The translations under genes and the position numbers were made by a program. This document shows, piece by piece, positions 8,346 through 16,261 of a DNA stretch of 64,000 nt. Position 1 is the stretch's first letter. Every line of letters begins with the position of its first letter. The DNA comes from a virus: positions 1-64,000 of IMG/VR virus record IMGVR_UViG_3300025168_014097. The stretch is one strand, 5' to 3'. The notes beneath the pieces were generated by a model. The model was not told where the DNA came from. It searched no databases and was given only the letters and a program-made list of their open reading frames with translations.

Positions 8346-8612
8346 TTATTTGCAACAAGTATTGCTAGGTTTGCAGCTTCGTACTTGATAAGCCCATGCT
8401 GCAGCTGATAATAGTAAGCCTAAACCTAACCATCCATCGCCAAATGTACATCCAGCTCCTACTGCTAAAACATATCCACCATAGCATTTAATATAGCATA
8501 ATATTGCATCATATATTGTTTTGTTTTCTTTGTATTCTGCTACTAATTTTTCGTCTAATTCTGTGCTGTCTAATACCTTCTTTACAACCTTTTTTACCGT
8601 CTTCTTAGCCAT
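8346..8612 (-). CDS. Small membrane protein with Lys-rich start and Cys-rich end
   Basis: This 88-residue protein begins MAKKTVKKVVKKVL and has a Gly/Ala-rich hydrophobic region at about residues 43-77 that may form two short helices. It ends with three cysteines (CKPSNTCCK); three further Cys lie in the middle. It is not recognised. It sits next to the T9SS-sorted gene in the envelope cluster and starts one base after the preceding stop. Confidence 0.5.
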   Translation of the reverse strand: MAKKTVKKVVKKVLDSTELDEKLVAEYKENKTIYDAILCYIKCYGGYVLAVGAGCTFGDGWLGLGLLLSAAAWAYQVRSCKPSNTCCK

Positions 8613-8613
8613 T

Positions 8614-8922
8614 TTATTTACTCCTATTGTTTTGTCTCATGGACCATTTAATATGATTATCACCTTCTACTACTGTATGCAATACAACTTCAGTGGTTTG
8701 TGGTGGATTTCTATATAATACTACATCTCGTTCTTTAAGTGTTTCACTCACTCTACTGCATATTGATTCTTCTAATTCTGGATCATATCCCTGTCCTAAT
8801 ATCTTCTTTGGAACTCTTGATAATATACCTTGGACAACACTACCAATACTCCATTCATCTGTATCACCCATCTTGGTTCCCGACTTGATAGTTTTCCATC
8901 CAGTATCAGGTGATTTGCTCAC
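8614..8922 (-). CDS. Unknown phage protein with GTG start
   Basis: This 102-residue soluble protein has no motif I can name. Its start is GTG at 8922 and overlaps the upstream TAG by one base (TAGTG), a typical coupled junction. Later segments look like strands (RDVVLYRNP, TEVVLHTVVEGDNHIKW). The neighbour next upstream is equally anonymous. Confidence 0.55.
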   Translation of the reverse strand: MSKSPDTGWKTIKSGTKMGDTDEWSIGSVVQGILSRVPKKILGQGYDPELEESICSRVSETLKERDVVLYRNPPQTTEVVLHTVVEGDNHIKWSMRQNNRSK

Positions 8923-9254
8923 TATTCCGCTCCAAACATTCTACCCATCAATTCAGGATATCCTTTTACAGTTCGCATAGTTTGTATCATCTTCTTTACT
9001 GTAGATTTGTCTGCACCTTTAGCTGATTTTGCCTCGTGTTCAAGATGAGTTAGTAAAACTTTACAATTTCTTTCCCATTCCTTTTGAAATCCTTTATCCA
9101 TCGGAGCTTCGTTAAGTTTCTTGTCCCACTGCGCTTTCCAGTCTGCTTCATTTGCAAATGGAGGATGTGATACATCATCATAAACTTTTCCTACTTCAAC
9201 TTGTTCTTTAATTTGTTTACCACCAATTCTTTTATACTGTTCTTTTAAATTCAT
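8922..9254 (-). CDS. Unknown helical phage protein
   Basis: This 110-residue, highly charged protein is probably helical (for example DKGFQKEWERNCKVLLTHLE). It lies one base after the YkuD-like gene, so the two are probably co-transcribed. No domain is recognised. Confidence 0.55.
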   Translation of the reverse strand: MNLKEQYKRIGGKQIKEQVEVGKVYDDVSHPPFANEADWKAQWDKKLNEAPMDKGFQKEWERNCKVLLTHLEHEAKSAKGADKSTVKKMIQTMRTVKGYPELMGRMFGAE

Positions 9255-9255
9255 C

Positions 9256-9864
9256 TTAATTCTCTATATCTTTTGATTCTATTAGAGTATATGTGAAATT
9301 ATTGTTCCACGTTTCTCTAGCCGTTTGACATATTTCTAAGAATGTATGCCAATCATCATTACTTGCTATTACTTGACAGCCCGCTGACCATCTATCTACG
9401 TATGTTGATTTTTTACCTGCCTTTGAAGTTGCTCTATGTATATTAATTCCAAATATACCAGTTTGAGTTGTCGATTCATCAAAATCATATACACCATCTT
9501 TATTACGATCTCTGTAAACTGTTACATCTTTCTGTTGTCCTAATGCTAAATATTTACCTTGATGTAATCTAAGTTTATGTGAACCTCTGTATTGACCTGG
9601 CTTAAGGATTGCAACACCTTTTTCACTTAGTAAGTTTTCAACATGATCGTCTCCAGGATCTGTTGTACAGTCAAAGCAGTGAAATTGCCATTCACCATCT
9701 TCTTTATATGTAATTGTGATTTTGTCATCGAATCTGTTTGTAACCTTGTTGTTAGTTTCGGAATTTCTGATTCCTACAATGTTAACGTTATAGTCACCAG
9801 ATTCAAACCATCTGTAGCCTTTAGCTTCAACTGCAGTTTGGATTTGATCTCTAGTATAAGACAT
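9256..9864 (-). CDS. YkuD-fold peptidoglycan enzyme, probable lysis or wall-modifying protein
   Basis: The C-terminal half of this 202-residue protein carries GIFGINIHRA followed by VDRWSAGCQVI. That is the His...S-x-G-C pattern of the L,D-transpeptidase/YkuD catalytic fold, with Cys near residue 163 as nucleophile and His near residue 142. An N-terminal region of unknown function precedes it. There is no signal peptide, so access to peptidoglycan would need a holin or the virion. Family knowledge suggests peptidoglycan cross-link chemistry; whether it cleaves or forms bonds cannot be told. A strong ribosome site (GAGGAG) precedes ATG 9864 and is partly covered by an inverted repeat. Confidence 0.7.
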   Translation of the reverse strand: MSYTRDQIQTAVEAKGYRWFESGDYNVNIVGIRNSETNNKVTNRFDDKITITYKEDGEWQFHCFDCTTDPGDDHVENLLSEKGVAILKPGQYRGSHKLRLHQGKYLALGQQKDVTVYRDRNKDGVYDFDESTTQTGIFGINIHRATSKAGKKSTYVDRWSAGCQVIASNDDWHTFLEICQTARETWNNNFTYTLIESKDIEN

Positions 9865-9865
9865 A

Positions 9866-9925
9866 GTTTTCTCCTCTTGTATTTAGTATGAGTACGTATA
9901 TAAATATACTGAGACCCGAGAAAAC
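9866..9925 (-). promoter_or_regulatory. Leader inverted repeat covering the ribosome site of the YkuD-like gene
   Basis: The eight bases GTTTTCTC (9866-9873 on the plus strand) pair with GAGAAAAC (9918-9925). Between them sits a perfect inner palindrome at 9896-9909. In the minus-strand RNA the outer stem covers part of the GAGGAG ribosome site (complement at 9871-9876). This layout could block translation from read-through transcripts. Confidence 0.45.
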
Positions 9926-9931
9926 AATCAG

Positions 9932-10111
9932 TTAATCCAGCTTAACGTCTTTGCGTTCTACCCAAAATAACCGCCCAACATCATCAGTTACTCTGATTCT
10001 TTTTTTATCTGAATCTGACTCATTGTATTTGACCCGAGTGCCCTTCACTAAAGCTCCATTAGCTGTGTGATATGTCTTTGTAACATTAGCTTTTTTCACG
10101 CTTCCTGACAT
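9932..10111 (-). CDS. Small basic protein, SH3-like barrel possible
   Basis: This 59-residue basic protein (MSGSVKKANVTKTYHTANGA) has alternating strand-like segments (TRVKYNE, KRIRVTDDVGRLFWVERKDV) reminiscent of a small barrel that binds nucleic acid or the ribosome. I chose ATG 10111 because AGAGGA stands seven bases upstream. A longer frame to 10150 would overlap the neighbour more. Function is unknown. Confidence 0.55.
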   Translation of the reverse strand: MSGSVKKANVTKTYHTANGALVKGTRVKYNESDSDKKRIRVTDDVGRLFWVERKDVKLD

Positions 10112-10265
10112 TTTCTTTCCTCTTTTTCGATGGAACTTCTTCGTCATCATACTTTCGTTTTCTACGACGAATCTTTTCTTTATGAGGCTTATTCTGTCCC
10201 CAATCTAATTCTTCTAAATCTTTACGATTTAGCTTGACTTTCTTCACTGAGTCTTTCATGTACAT
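10086..10265 (-). CDS. Very basic small protein
   Basis: This 59-residue protein is dominated by Lys and Arg (HKEKIRRRKRKYDDEEV, then KKRKENVRKREKS). Strong positive charge suggests a nucleic-acid or ribosome-binding role, with no recognised domain. ATG at 10265 or 10259 are both possible and neither has a strong ribosome site. It overlaps both neighbours. Confidence 0.45.
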   Translation of the reverse strand: MYMKDSVKKVKLNRKDLEELDWGQNKPHKEKIRRRKRKYDDEEVPSKKRKENVRKREKS

Positions 10266-10413
10266 TTTCGCATAATTGCAGTCTGTCTGGATTCGTTCCA
10301 ATCTCCTGCAATCTTTTAATTTCTAATTCTAATTCTTTAATATCTGTTGGAATCCAGTCTTTCACATCTCTGTTACGATTAATGTCCCAATATCTGTCGT
10401 TATGATTTGTCAT
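10222..10413 (-). CDS. Small unknown protein
   Basis: This 63-residue charged protein has a helical middle (IKELELEIKRLQEI). It starts with ATG at 10413, overlapping the preceding stop by 14 bases. I recognise no family. It belongs to a run of three tiny overlapping genes between the sugar cassette and the envelope cluster. Confidence 0.5.
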   Translation of the reverse strand: MTNHNDRYWDINRNRDVKDWIPTDIKELELEIKRLQEIGTNPDRLQLCENVHERLSEESQAKS

Positions 10414-10654
10414 ATCTTATCTTTAATTTTTTTATTCTATCTAGGAATTCTGTAATGGTTAGCGTTTCATTCTTATCTGTTTTTATTTTTACCGCTTCTA
10501 ATAATTCCGGTTTTGTATCTATCATTCCCATAAGAGATCTCAATCCTTGTCCACTCCAAAATACTCCAAAGCCGTTATCTTCTCCAAGTAAGTTTGTTTC
10601 GAGCCATGCATCACGCTCTGTATCTCCTGGCATCATTAGATAGTATTGCTTCAT
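10400..10654 (-). CDS. Small unknown protein downstream of sugar cassette
   Basis: This 84-residue protein begins MKQYYLMMPGDTERDAWLET. I chose ATG 10654 because it follows the preceding stop directly (TAATATG); an earlier in-frame ATG at 10705 lies deep inside the SDR gene. A glycine-rich middle (GEDNGFGVFWSGQGLRSLMG) and a charged helical end are visible. Function is unknown. Confidence 0.55.
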   Translation of the reverse strand: MKQYYLMMPGDTERDAWLETNLLGEDNGFGVFWSGQGLRSLMGMIDTKPELLEAVKIKTDKNETLTITEFLDRIKKLKIRYDKS

Positions 10655-10655
10655 A

Positions 10656-11648
10656 TTATTCTGATTTCCAAAACGAGTATATACCTTTATCCAATTCATA
10701 CTCATTCCAAAACATCCTTTCCCGCTTCGGTTGTTTTTTTGCCCACTCCCACATGTCAGTAAGACCTTGCTTCAAATCAATCTTTTCTGTGTAGTCTAGC
10801 AGGAATTGGGACTTCTCATATGTTGGATATGCATATTTAACCTCATGTCGACCTTCTAAGTGAACTTTATTCCCTCCACCCATTACTTCAATCAATATAT
10901 CTGCCGCTTGATTAATACTACATTCTTTTATACCACCTAAATTAATGACTTGCTTTGATGCTCTTTCATCAGTTGCAGCTTTCCACAATGGTTCTAAACA
11001 ATTATCAATATAGCTAAATGCTCGCTGTTGTTCACCATCTCCAAATATAGTAATATCTTGGTCATTCAAATATTGATACATCCATATACCTAATACATTT
11101 CTATATTTATCCCAGATATTTTGCTTGAGACCATATACGTTATGTGGTCTGATAATACACCAATCCAGATTATGTTGTTGTCCTGCTATATGAATATCTA
11201 GCTCACATCCTAATTTTGCTACTCCATATGGATCAATTGGTTGTAGTGGTGAATCTTCAGAAAATGGTGGTGTTCCGTGACCATATACAGCTAAAGATGA
11301 TGTGAATACTAATCTAGTAACATCATATTTAATACAATTGTTAATAATTTCAGCTGTTGATATTAAATTATTCTGATAGTTGTATTTTCTAATGAATGGG
11401 CTCAATCCTTCTGCTGCATATGCTGCAAAATGATATACAAATTCTGGTTTATGTTTTTTAAATACCTTATCCAGCCCGTCATTAATATCTTGCTTATAGA
11501 ATTTTACCTTTTTATTAACGTTTTCTTTAAATCCGCCAGATAAATCATCTACCCCAATTACTTTATAGTCTGTACTTTCTATGATCCAATCTGCCAATCT
11601 GGATCCGAGTAATCCTGCTACTCCGGTTATTAAAACTGTTTTACTCAT
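10656..11648 (-). CDS. NAD-dependent sugar epimerase/dehydratase (extended SDR, GalE-like)
   Basis: This 330-residue protein has the Rossmann motif GVAGLLGS near residue 8, HFAAYAAE near 73, SSLAVYG near 116, the catalytic YGVAK near 140, and RPHNVYG near 167. These define an extended short-chain dehydrogenase acting on a nucleotide sugar, closest in style to UDP-glucose 4-epimerase. It is the last enzyme of the glycan cassette and overlaps the upstream glycosyltransferase by eight bases. The exact sugar is not deducible. Confidence 0.8.
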   Translation of the reverse strand: MSKTVLITGVAGLLGSRLADWIIESTDYKVIGVDDLSGGFKENVNKKVKFYKQDINDGLDKVFKKHKPEFVYHFAAYAAEGLSPFIRKYNYQNNLISTAEIINNCIKYDVTRLVFTSSLAVYGHGTPPFSEDSPLQPIDPYGVAKLGCELDIHIAGQQHNLDWCIIRPHNVYGLKQNIWDKYRNVLGIWMYQYLNDQDITIFGDGEQQRAFSYIDNCLEPLWKAATDERASKQVINLGGIKECSINQAADILIEVMGGGNKVHLEGRHEVKYAYPTYEKSQFLLDYTEKIDLKQGLTDMWEWAKKQPKRERMFWNEYELDKGIYSFWKSE

Positions 11649-12426
11649 AATTAATTCCCTTAAATTTATTTATTTGTGGTTTATGTGAATTGTTAGGATG
11701 TCGAATTGGATCGATACCCCATTTATACTTAAATATATTTGCTGCTGACTGTTCGCTAGCTTTGAATCGCTCACCTTCTTTTCCATTCTTAGTTGCTACT
11801 GAGCCGAAGTGATAAAAATTTAATTTTCTAGATCTTTTGAATGTTTTTCCAGCTAGCTCTAATTTCAAAAAGAAGTCCCAATCACATATAAATGGTGACC
11901 CATAGATAGTATCAAATCCCCCTACCATCATATAGTCAGTCTTTGACATGTAAAATGGAAATATTTCTCCATCATCTGTCAATTTATTTGTTCTATAGGT
12001 TTGTTCGTCTGTAGTGAACTTATCTAGATCAAAATCTTCTACTCCTCCAAAATCAGCTGTTTCAAAATTAAATATGCTAGGAGCTCGTTCAATCTGGTTT
12101 GGTGTTATAATTGTTTTACCATCTTCCGATTCTAAAATTACATCCCAATCCTTTGGAAATACATTATCATCATTTACGATAAGTATGTATTCATTAGTTG
12201 CATTCCACACACCTACATTAAGTGAATGCTGCATACCTTGATTTGTTTCATTTGGTACAAATCCTACACGATCTTTATACTTTTCAATTATGTGTTTACT
12301 TTCTTCAACAAATCCATCAATAACACATATCATCTCATTATTATTCTGTTGATTATCTAATGCTGATTGCAGACATATATCTAAACATTCAGGACTTCTA
12401 TAGCTTGGTATTATTACACTAATCAT
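11641..12426 (-). CDS. Family 2 glycosyltransferase
   Basis: This 261-residue protein opens MISVIIPSYRSPECLDICLQ, the GT2 nucleotide-binding start. It continues with NQGMQHSLNVGV, the metal-binding VNDDN (DxD-like) near residue 88, and a CDWDFFLKLELAG acceptor-side motif. The ATG at 12426 overlaps the upstream stop (ATGA); a longer frame to 12462 is less likely. It should transfer a sugar from a nucleotide donor in the cytoplasm. Confidence 0.75.
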   Translation of the reverse strand: MISVIIPSYRSPECLDICLQSALDNQQNNNEMICVIDGFVEESKHIIEKYKDRVGFVPNETNQGMQHSLNVGVWNATNEYILIVNDDNVFPKDWDVILESEDGKTIITPNQIERAPSIFNFETADFGGVEDFDLDKFTTDEQTYRTNKLTDDGEIFPFYMSKTDYMMVGGFDTIYGSPFICDWDFFLKLELAGKTFKRSRKLNFYHFGSVATKNGKEGERFKASEQSAANIFKYKWGIDPIRHPNNSHKPQINKFKGINYE

Positions 12427-13115
12427 ATTACATTCTCCCAATCTGTTAGTGGTGCTAACCAAGCAGTTTCTCCATGTGTTGCATGTCCTGGTATTGAGCT
12501 CACTAACGATCTATTGTTATTTCTTAATTCTATGAATGTGTCAAAGTCTCTTGGATAAGTTCCTTGTGTGTGTTTTCTCCAAACATCCTCATCTTCTCGT
12601 AATGTTTTAACTCGAGCACAGAACGTCATTGTTGTTGAATTTGTTATCTTCCAATGACTGCTATCTGTCAAAAACACTTTAGTAATCTCTCCTCCACCTT
12701 TAACGTGAGGATTTCCTCCTCTATTAGCATCAATATATTTATCTGGATGGTCATATAATGTTGCATAATGAGCTCCCATATCAATAGCTTCTTGCAAATA
12801 CTTTTGTGCATTCATATTATGAATATAGTCATTTTCTATGAAATATACAACTTTATCATCGTCTAATTTTAATGCTTCATCCAAAGCTAAATTGAAAGTA
12901 CCAGCACCATGACCAATTGATACATAGTTTATATGATCTCTCGATTTATATTTCTGGATCATATTATTTGTTTCCTCTGATATATTATCTGCTATAATAG
13001 ACCAATTTGCATTACAAAATACTTTGACCGCATTTTGCAAACATGTTTCATTGTTAATATAGTCTGGTTTTACTTTACTATATCCTGCATCTGATATTCT
13101 ATAGATTACGTGCAT
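12423..13115 (-). CDS. Glycosyltransferase-like protein (GT-A type fold)
   Basis: This 230-residue protein begins MHVIYRISD and has GHGAGTFNLALDEAL followed by the acidic VVYFIENDYIHN, placed like the DxD motif of GT-A enzymes. Later HGETAWLAPLTDW resembles the acceptor end of phage-borne glycosyltransferases. Both ends overlap glycosyltransferase genes. I cannot assign a CAZy family. Confidence 0.6.
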   Translation of the reverse strand: MHVIYRISDAGYSKVKPDYINNETCLQNAVKVFCNANWSIIADNISEETNNMIQKYKSRDHINYVSIGHGAGTFNLALDEALKLDDDKVVYFIENDYIHNMNAQKYLQEAIDMGAHYATLYDHPDKYIDANRGGNPHVKGGGEITKVFLTDSSHWKITNSTTMTFCARVKTLREDEDVWRKHTQGTYPRDFDTFIELRNNNRSLVSSIPGHATHGETAWLAPLTDWENVI

Positions 13116-13969
13116 ATTATTTCTCGCATTTGTGATGCTACTTCAGTATCTGTTAAATATGGATCTAAGCTGACGTGTCCCTCATTTGGAAAGTAGAATT
13201 CTGGACCTAGTTTTGGTTTCTGAATTTTCTTGATAACTCCATTCCATCCATATAATTGGTGTACAAAATCTCCAGTGATAATTGTTTTAGTTCCAACACC
13301 TGCTGCAAGATTTATCAATCCACTTTCTCCTCCAATCATCCAATCACAAGATTTTATAACAGAAGCCGTTGCGCTATAGTATCCTGCTGCCATAGCTCCA
13401 CCCATTGGTTGGTGTTTATGGTTTGGAGTTCCAGTTGGAAAACCAACCATTATGATATTACATTCTTTAGCTAATACTGATAGAATATTCTCGATATTCC
13501 TCCTTTCACCTCCATATCCAGTTTCATTTGGATGATTGATTCCCGCTTTATATTGTTCTGGAGTGAATTTAAAACTCTTTTCGATCCAATTAGATTGTAC
13601 TGCAATGTTAGGTCTACCATCTTTAGGGAGAAGTAATTTTGATGAATCGTCCGCTCCTTCATTTGTATAAATTTTATATCCAAGATCATCTGTAAATATT
13701 TCACAATGATGTCTAAAATAGATTGGAGGTGGAATTGATTGGTCTACTGGTGGTAAGTTGTATACTTTATCATATTGTTTTTCCATTTCTGGAGTAAGTT
13801 CAGAATTATGAATTACCTTACCGATACGTGGATCGTTGTTAAATAATCCCATTACTTGATGTACTGAAACACAGTAATCTATTGGATCAGTATATGGATT
13901 AGATTGAGCAATTCCTGCTGCGAATAAATGATCACCTATGAATCCATTACATTTAACTAACTGCTTCAT
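13106..13969 (-). CDS. GT9-like (heptosyltransferase-type) glycosyltransferase
   Basis: The C-terminal part of this 287-residue protein shows NIIMVGFPTG, then SCDWMIGGESGLINLAAGVGTKTII, broken here by position rather than copied in full: CDWMIGGESGL near residue 217 and LAAGVGTKTII near 229. That is the nucleotide-sugar site of GT9 enzymes such as ADP-heptose:LPS heptosyltransferases. HldA-, HldC- and HldD-like enzymes in the same cassette make ADP-heptose a plausible donor; this is inference. It is shorter than the usual ~340 residues. Confidence 0.6.
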   Translation of the reverse strand: MKQLVKCNGFIGDHLFAAGIAQSNPYTDPIDYCVSVHQVMGLFNNDPRIGKVIHNSELTPEMEKQYDKVYNLPPVDQSIPPPIYFRHHCEIFTDDLGYKIYTNEGADDSSKLLLPKDGRPNIAVQSNWIEKSFKFTPEQYKAGINHPNETGYGGERRNIENILSVLAKECNIIMVGFPTGTPNHKHQPMGGAMAAGYYSATASVIKSCDWMIGGESGLINLAAGVGTKTIITGDFVHQLYGWNGVIKKIQKPKLGPEFYFPNEGHVSLDPYLTDTEVASQMREIICT

Positions 13970-14750
13970 CTACTATCTCTTTTACATTTGGATTAAATTC
14001 TGGATTGTCTTTTACAAATTGACCGACCCTTGGTACATAATGTTTTATGAAATGTTCCATTTTTGTACCTTCTTGATTTGGAAAATAATCATCTTTGTTT
14101 AGTCTATAATCTTCTGCAGTAATATTATCACAGTTTAATCCTAATCCCCCAGCAGCTGCATATCCAAATTCTGCTGTTGGTCGGTGGTTAATTTTAAATC
14201 CTGCTTTTTTCACTAGTTCTGGAAGATATGTTTCGTATATTTCAAAGAAATAATTACAATAATTTGTAATTGAAATCGTTTCAACCAACTCAAAGATTTT
14301 TCGATGGATAACCCAAAAGTCCCAGTAATGTGTACCTGCTTCAGCTATATCCGTAAGGAATACACACTTACCTTTCCAATTTCGAACATTATCATCCCAC
14401 CCTTTATTTATATCTGTTATATCATCACAAGCACCTAAAAGGAATTCACCTTTTGCTGTCGCTGCGATCTCATCAAAAAATTGCGGTATACTGCAGTAGC
14501 CGTATTTTTGCGGTCCTGACATTACTTTAATTTGTAAATGTCTTGCATGTCCTGCACATAATCTTATATCATTTATCCATTCTTGAGATCTACCAGCTTC
14601 ATTATCTATACGAAGTATTACTTCAATATCATCGGGATTTGTAGCTGTGTTGAAAAATAGTAATATTGATTTTGTGACCATATCTCTATCATTTGCTGAT
14701 GGCATCATAATTGATACTAATGGATTTTGGTTGTCGATTGCATTACTCAT
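13953..14750 (-). CDS. GT2-like glycosyltransferase
   Basis: This 265-residue protein begins with LVSIMMPSANDRDM near residue 10, followed by IEVILRIDNEAG, and a GEFLLGACDDITD segment near residue 92 at the DxD position. It is similar in plan to the protein at 28165-28950, so the two may be paralogues. It lies between the cupin and the GT9-like gene with short overlaps. Confidence 0.6.
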   Translation of the reverse strand: MSNAIDNQNPLVSIMMPSANDRDMVTKSILLFFNTATNPDDIEVILRIDNEAGRSQEWINDIRLCAGHARHLQIKVMSGPQKYGYCSIPQFFDEIAATAKGEFLLGACDDITDINKGWDDNVRNWKGKCVFLTDIAEAGTHYWDFWVIHRKIFELVETISITNYCNYFFEIYETYLPELVKKAGFKINHRPTAEFGYAAAGGLGLNCDNITAEDYRLNKDDYFPNQEGTKMEHFIKHYVPRVGQFVKDNPEFNPNVKEIVDEAVS

Positions 14751-15132
14751 TTTGACTATCTCCTTTTTCGACTCTATAAGAGTCTTCTATTTTATCTTGC
14801 GTTGAGGTTTCAAAAATACAGCTATCTTCAAGAGCTTCTAATTGATGAGCTATACCTTGGTATATTGTTACAACATCACCTGCGTTTAATTCTTGTACAA
14901 CTTTATCTGCATTAGTAGGATCAATCCATGTGAATTTTAATTTGCCGTATCGTACAAACCACGTTTCATATTTATCAACATGATAGTGCATTGAAAACTT
15001 TTTACCTTTTTCAAATACTAAAAGCTTAGCACAATAGTCTTGATTGTTTTCGATGTGTAATTCATATCCCCAACCTTTTTTAATAAAAGATTCTTTACAT
15101 TTTGTTGCATTCCATACTATCGGTTTTTCCAT
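14743..15132 (-). CDS. Cupin protein, sugar-phosphate isomerase-like
   Basis: This 129-residue single-domain cupin carries the metal-binding first motif FSMHYHVDKYETWFV (two His and Glu) near residues 46-60 and the second motif GDVVTIYQGIAHQLEA near residues 85-100. It resembles the C-terminal cupin of mannose-6-phosphate isomerase-type proteins. Inside a sugar cassette it could be a sugar-phosphate isomerase. It is the only isomerase-like candidate for a step otherwise done by GmhA, which is absent; that link is speculative. Confidence 0.65.
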   Translation of the reverse strand: MEKPIVWNATKCKESFIKKGWGYELHIENNQDYCAKLLVFEKGKKFSMHYHVDKYETWFVRYGKLKFTWIDPTNADKVVQELNAGDVVTIYQGIAHQLEALEDSCIFETSTQDKIEDSYRVEKGDSQNE

Positions 15133-15509
15133 TCTAATATCTCCGTTGTTGAGTATCCTTCTATTCTATCAAAGAATACTACTTCTTCTACATGTTGTTC
15201 ACCTACCACAGTTTGGCCTTTCCAATCTGATCCTATGACTAATTTACTAGCTCCTACTATATTTACGAGATCTTCCAATCCTTGGGTAGAGTCAAATACA
15301 AATACTCCATCTATATATTTTATAGATTCTAAAACTTCTTTTCTATCTTGCATATTATTAAAAGGTCTATCATCTCCCTTATCTTTTTTAACTTTTTCAT
15401 CTGAATCAATACCTACGTATAATTTAGATCCTAAGCTTTTGGCATATTTGAATAATTCAATGTGTCCTTTATGTAAGATGTCAAAACATCCATTAGTCCA
15501 AATTATCAT
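15117..15509 (-). CDS. hldC: HldC/RfaE C-terminal-like nucleotidyltransferase
   Basis: This 130-residue protein opens MIIWTNGCFDILHKGHIELF, with the HxGH (HKGH) nucleotide-binding motif of cytidylyltransferase-fold enzymes. It continues with VGIDSDEKVKKDKGDDRPFN and the end motif GYSTTEIL. This is the pattern of the ADP-heptose synthase domain (HldE C-terminus/HldC), which joins ATP to heptose 1-phosphate. ATG 15509 overlaps the kinase stop (ATGA), so kinase and nucleotidyltransferase are co-translated as split halves of HldE. Confidence 0.75.
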   Translation of the reverse strand: MIIWTNGCFDILHKGHIELFKYAKSLGSKLYVGIDSDEKVKKDKGDDRPFNNMQDRKEVLESIKYIDGVFVFDSTQGLEDLVNIVGASKLVIGSDWKGQTVVGEQHVEEVVFFDRIEGYSTTEILEWKNR

Positions 15510-16261
15510 ACAGTTGCTACTCCTTGTTTTTGTACCACTATTGTAGTGCATTCCTGTGCAAATTGGATAGCTTTGTCTATATTATTTGTGTTAATATATT
15601 CATATACCAATCCAGCTAAGAATGTATCTCCTGCTCCTGAGACGTCCTTTACAGGAACATCTGTTGTTGCATACATTCGGCCTTGATATTCACATCCATG
15701 CTTACCTTTCGTTACTATTAATTGTTTGTGTAGATTGGGATATTCTGACAGTTGCTTGGAATTCTTTTGATATTCTAAATGATTAATTTTAATATAATCC
15801 ATACCTTTACACCAACTACCTAATTCTTTTTTTGTATCTAAGAATGTGGGACACTTTGCTTTTTTACCTATATGAGCTATATCATAAAGTGTAAGAAATC
15901 CTTTATCATAATCCGATACTACTATAGCGTCATACTCTAAATCAAAATCTGTATTTATACAATTTTGCCAGTCTTCATTAAAGTCAATTGGCATGCATTC
16001 ATCATTTTCATCTACTCTAAGAACCATTTGGTTATATCGCTCGTCTACATATCTTATCTTTCTAATAGATTCTTTATTAGTAATTAAATCAACTGTGGCT
16101 CCTAGAGCTTTTAAATTAGCAACTACATTTCCTGCCATTCCTGGATTTGATTTTTTCTCTACTGGTACTAATACTGGTACTGGAGCTTCTGGAGCTATCC
16201 TTTCTATATCTCCATAGATAAATACATCTTCACAACTATCCCCTATAACTAATATTTTCAT
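15506..16261 (-). CDS. hldA: PfkB-family heptose-phosphate kinase (HldA/HldE N-terminal-like)
   Basis: This 251-residue ribokinase-fold protein has MKILVIGDSCEDVFIYGD at the start, NPGMAGNVVANLKALGA near residue 39 and the catalytic DVSGAGDTFLAGL near residue 205. The motif set and the directly following HldC-like gene point to D-glycero-D-manno-heptose 7-phosphate kinase. It is shorter than the ~310 residues of the E. coli kinase domain, mostly in the middle. It would phosphorylate the C1 position before nucleotidyl transfer. Confidence 0.7.
   Translation of the reverse strand: MKILVIGDSCEDVFIYGDIERIAPEAPVPVLVPVEKKSNPGMAGNVVANLKALGATVDLITNKESIRKIRYVDERYNQMVLRVDENDECMPIDFNEDWQNCINTDFDLEYDAIVVSDYDKGFLTLYDIAHIGKKAKCPTFLDTKKELGSWCKGMDYIKINHLEYQKNSKQLSEYPNLHKQLIVTKGKHGCEYQGRMYATTDVPVKDVSGAGDTFLAGLVYEYINTNNIDKAIQFAQECTTIVVQKQGVATV

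Noticed and set aside
13471-13704. Minus-strand frame inside the GT9-like gene
   Set aside because: It overlaps the GT9-like gene in another frame, has no ribosome site of note and no recognisable protein pattern.
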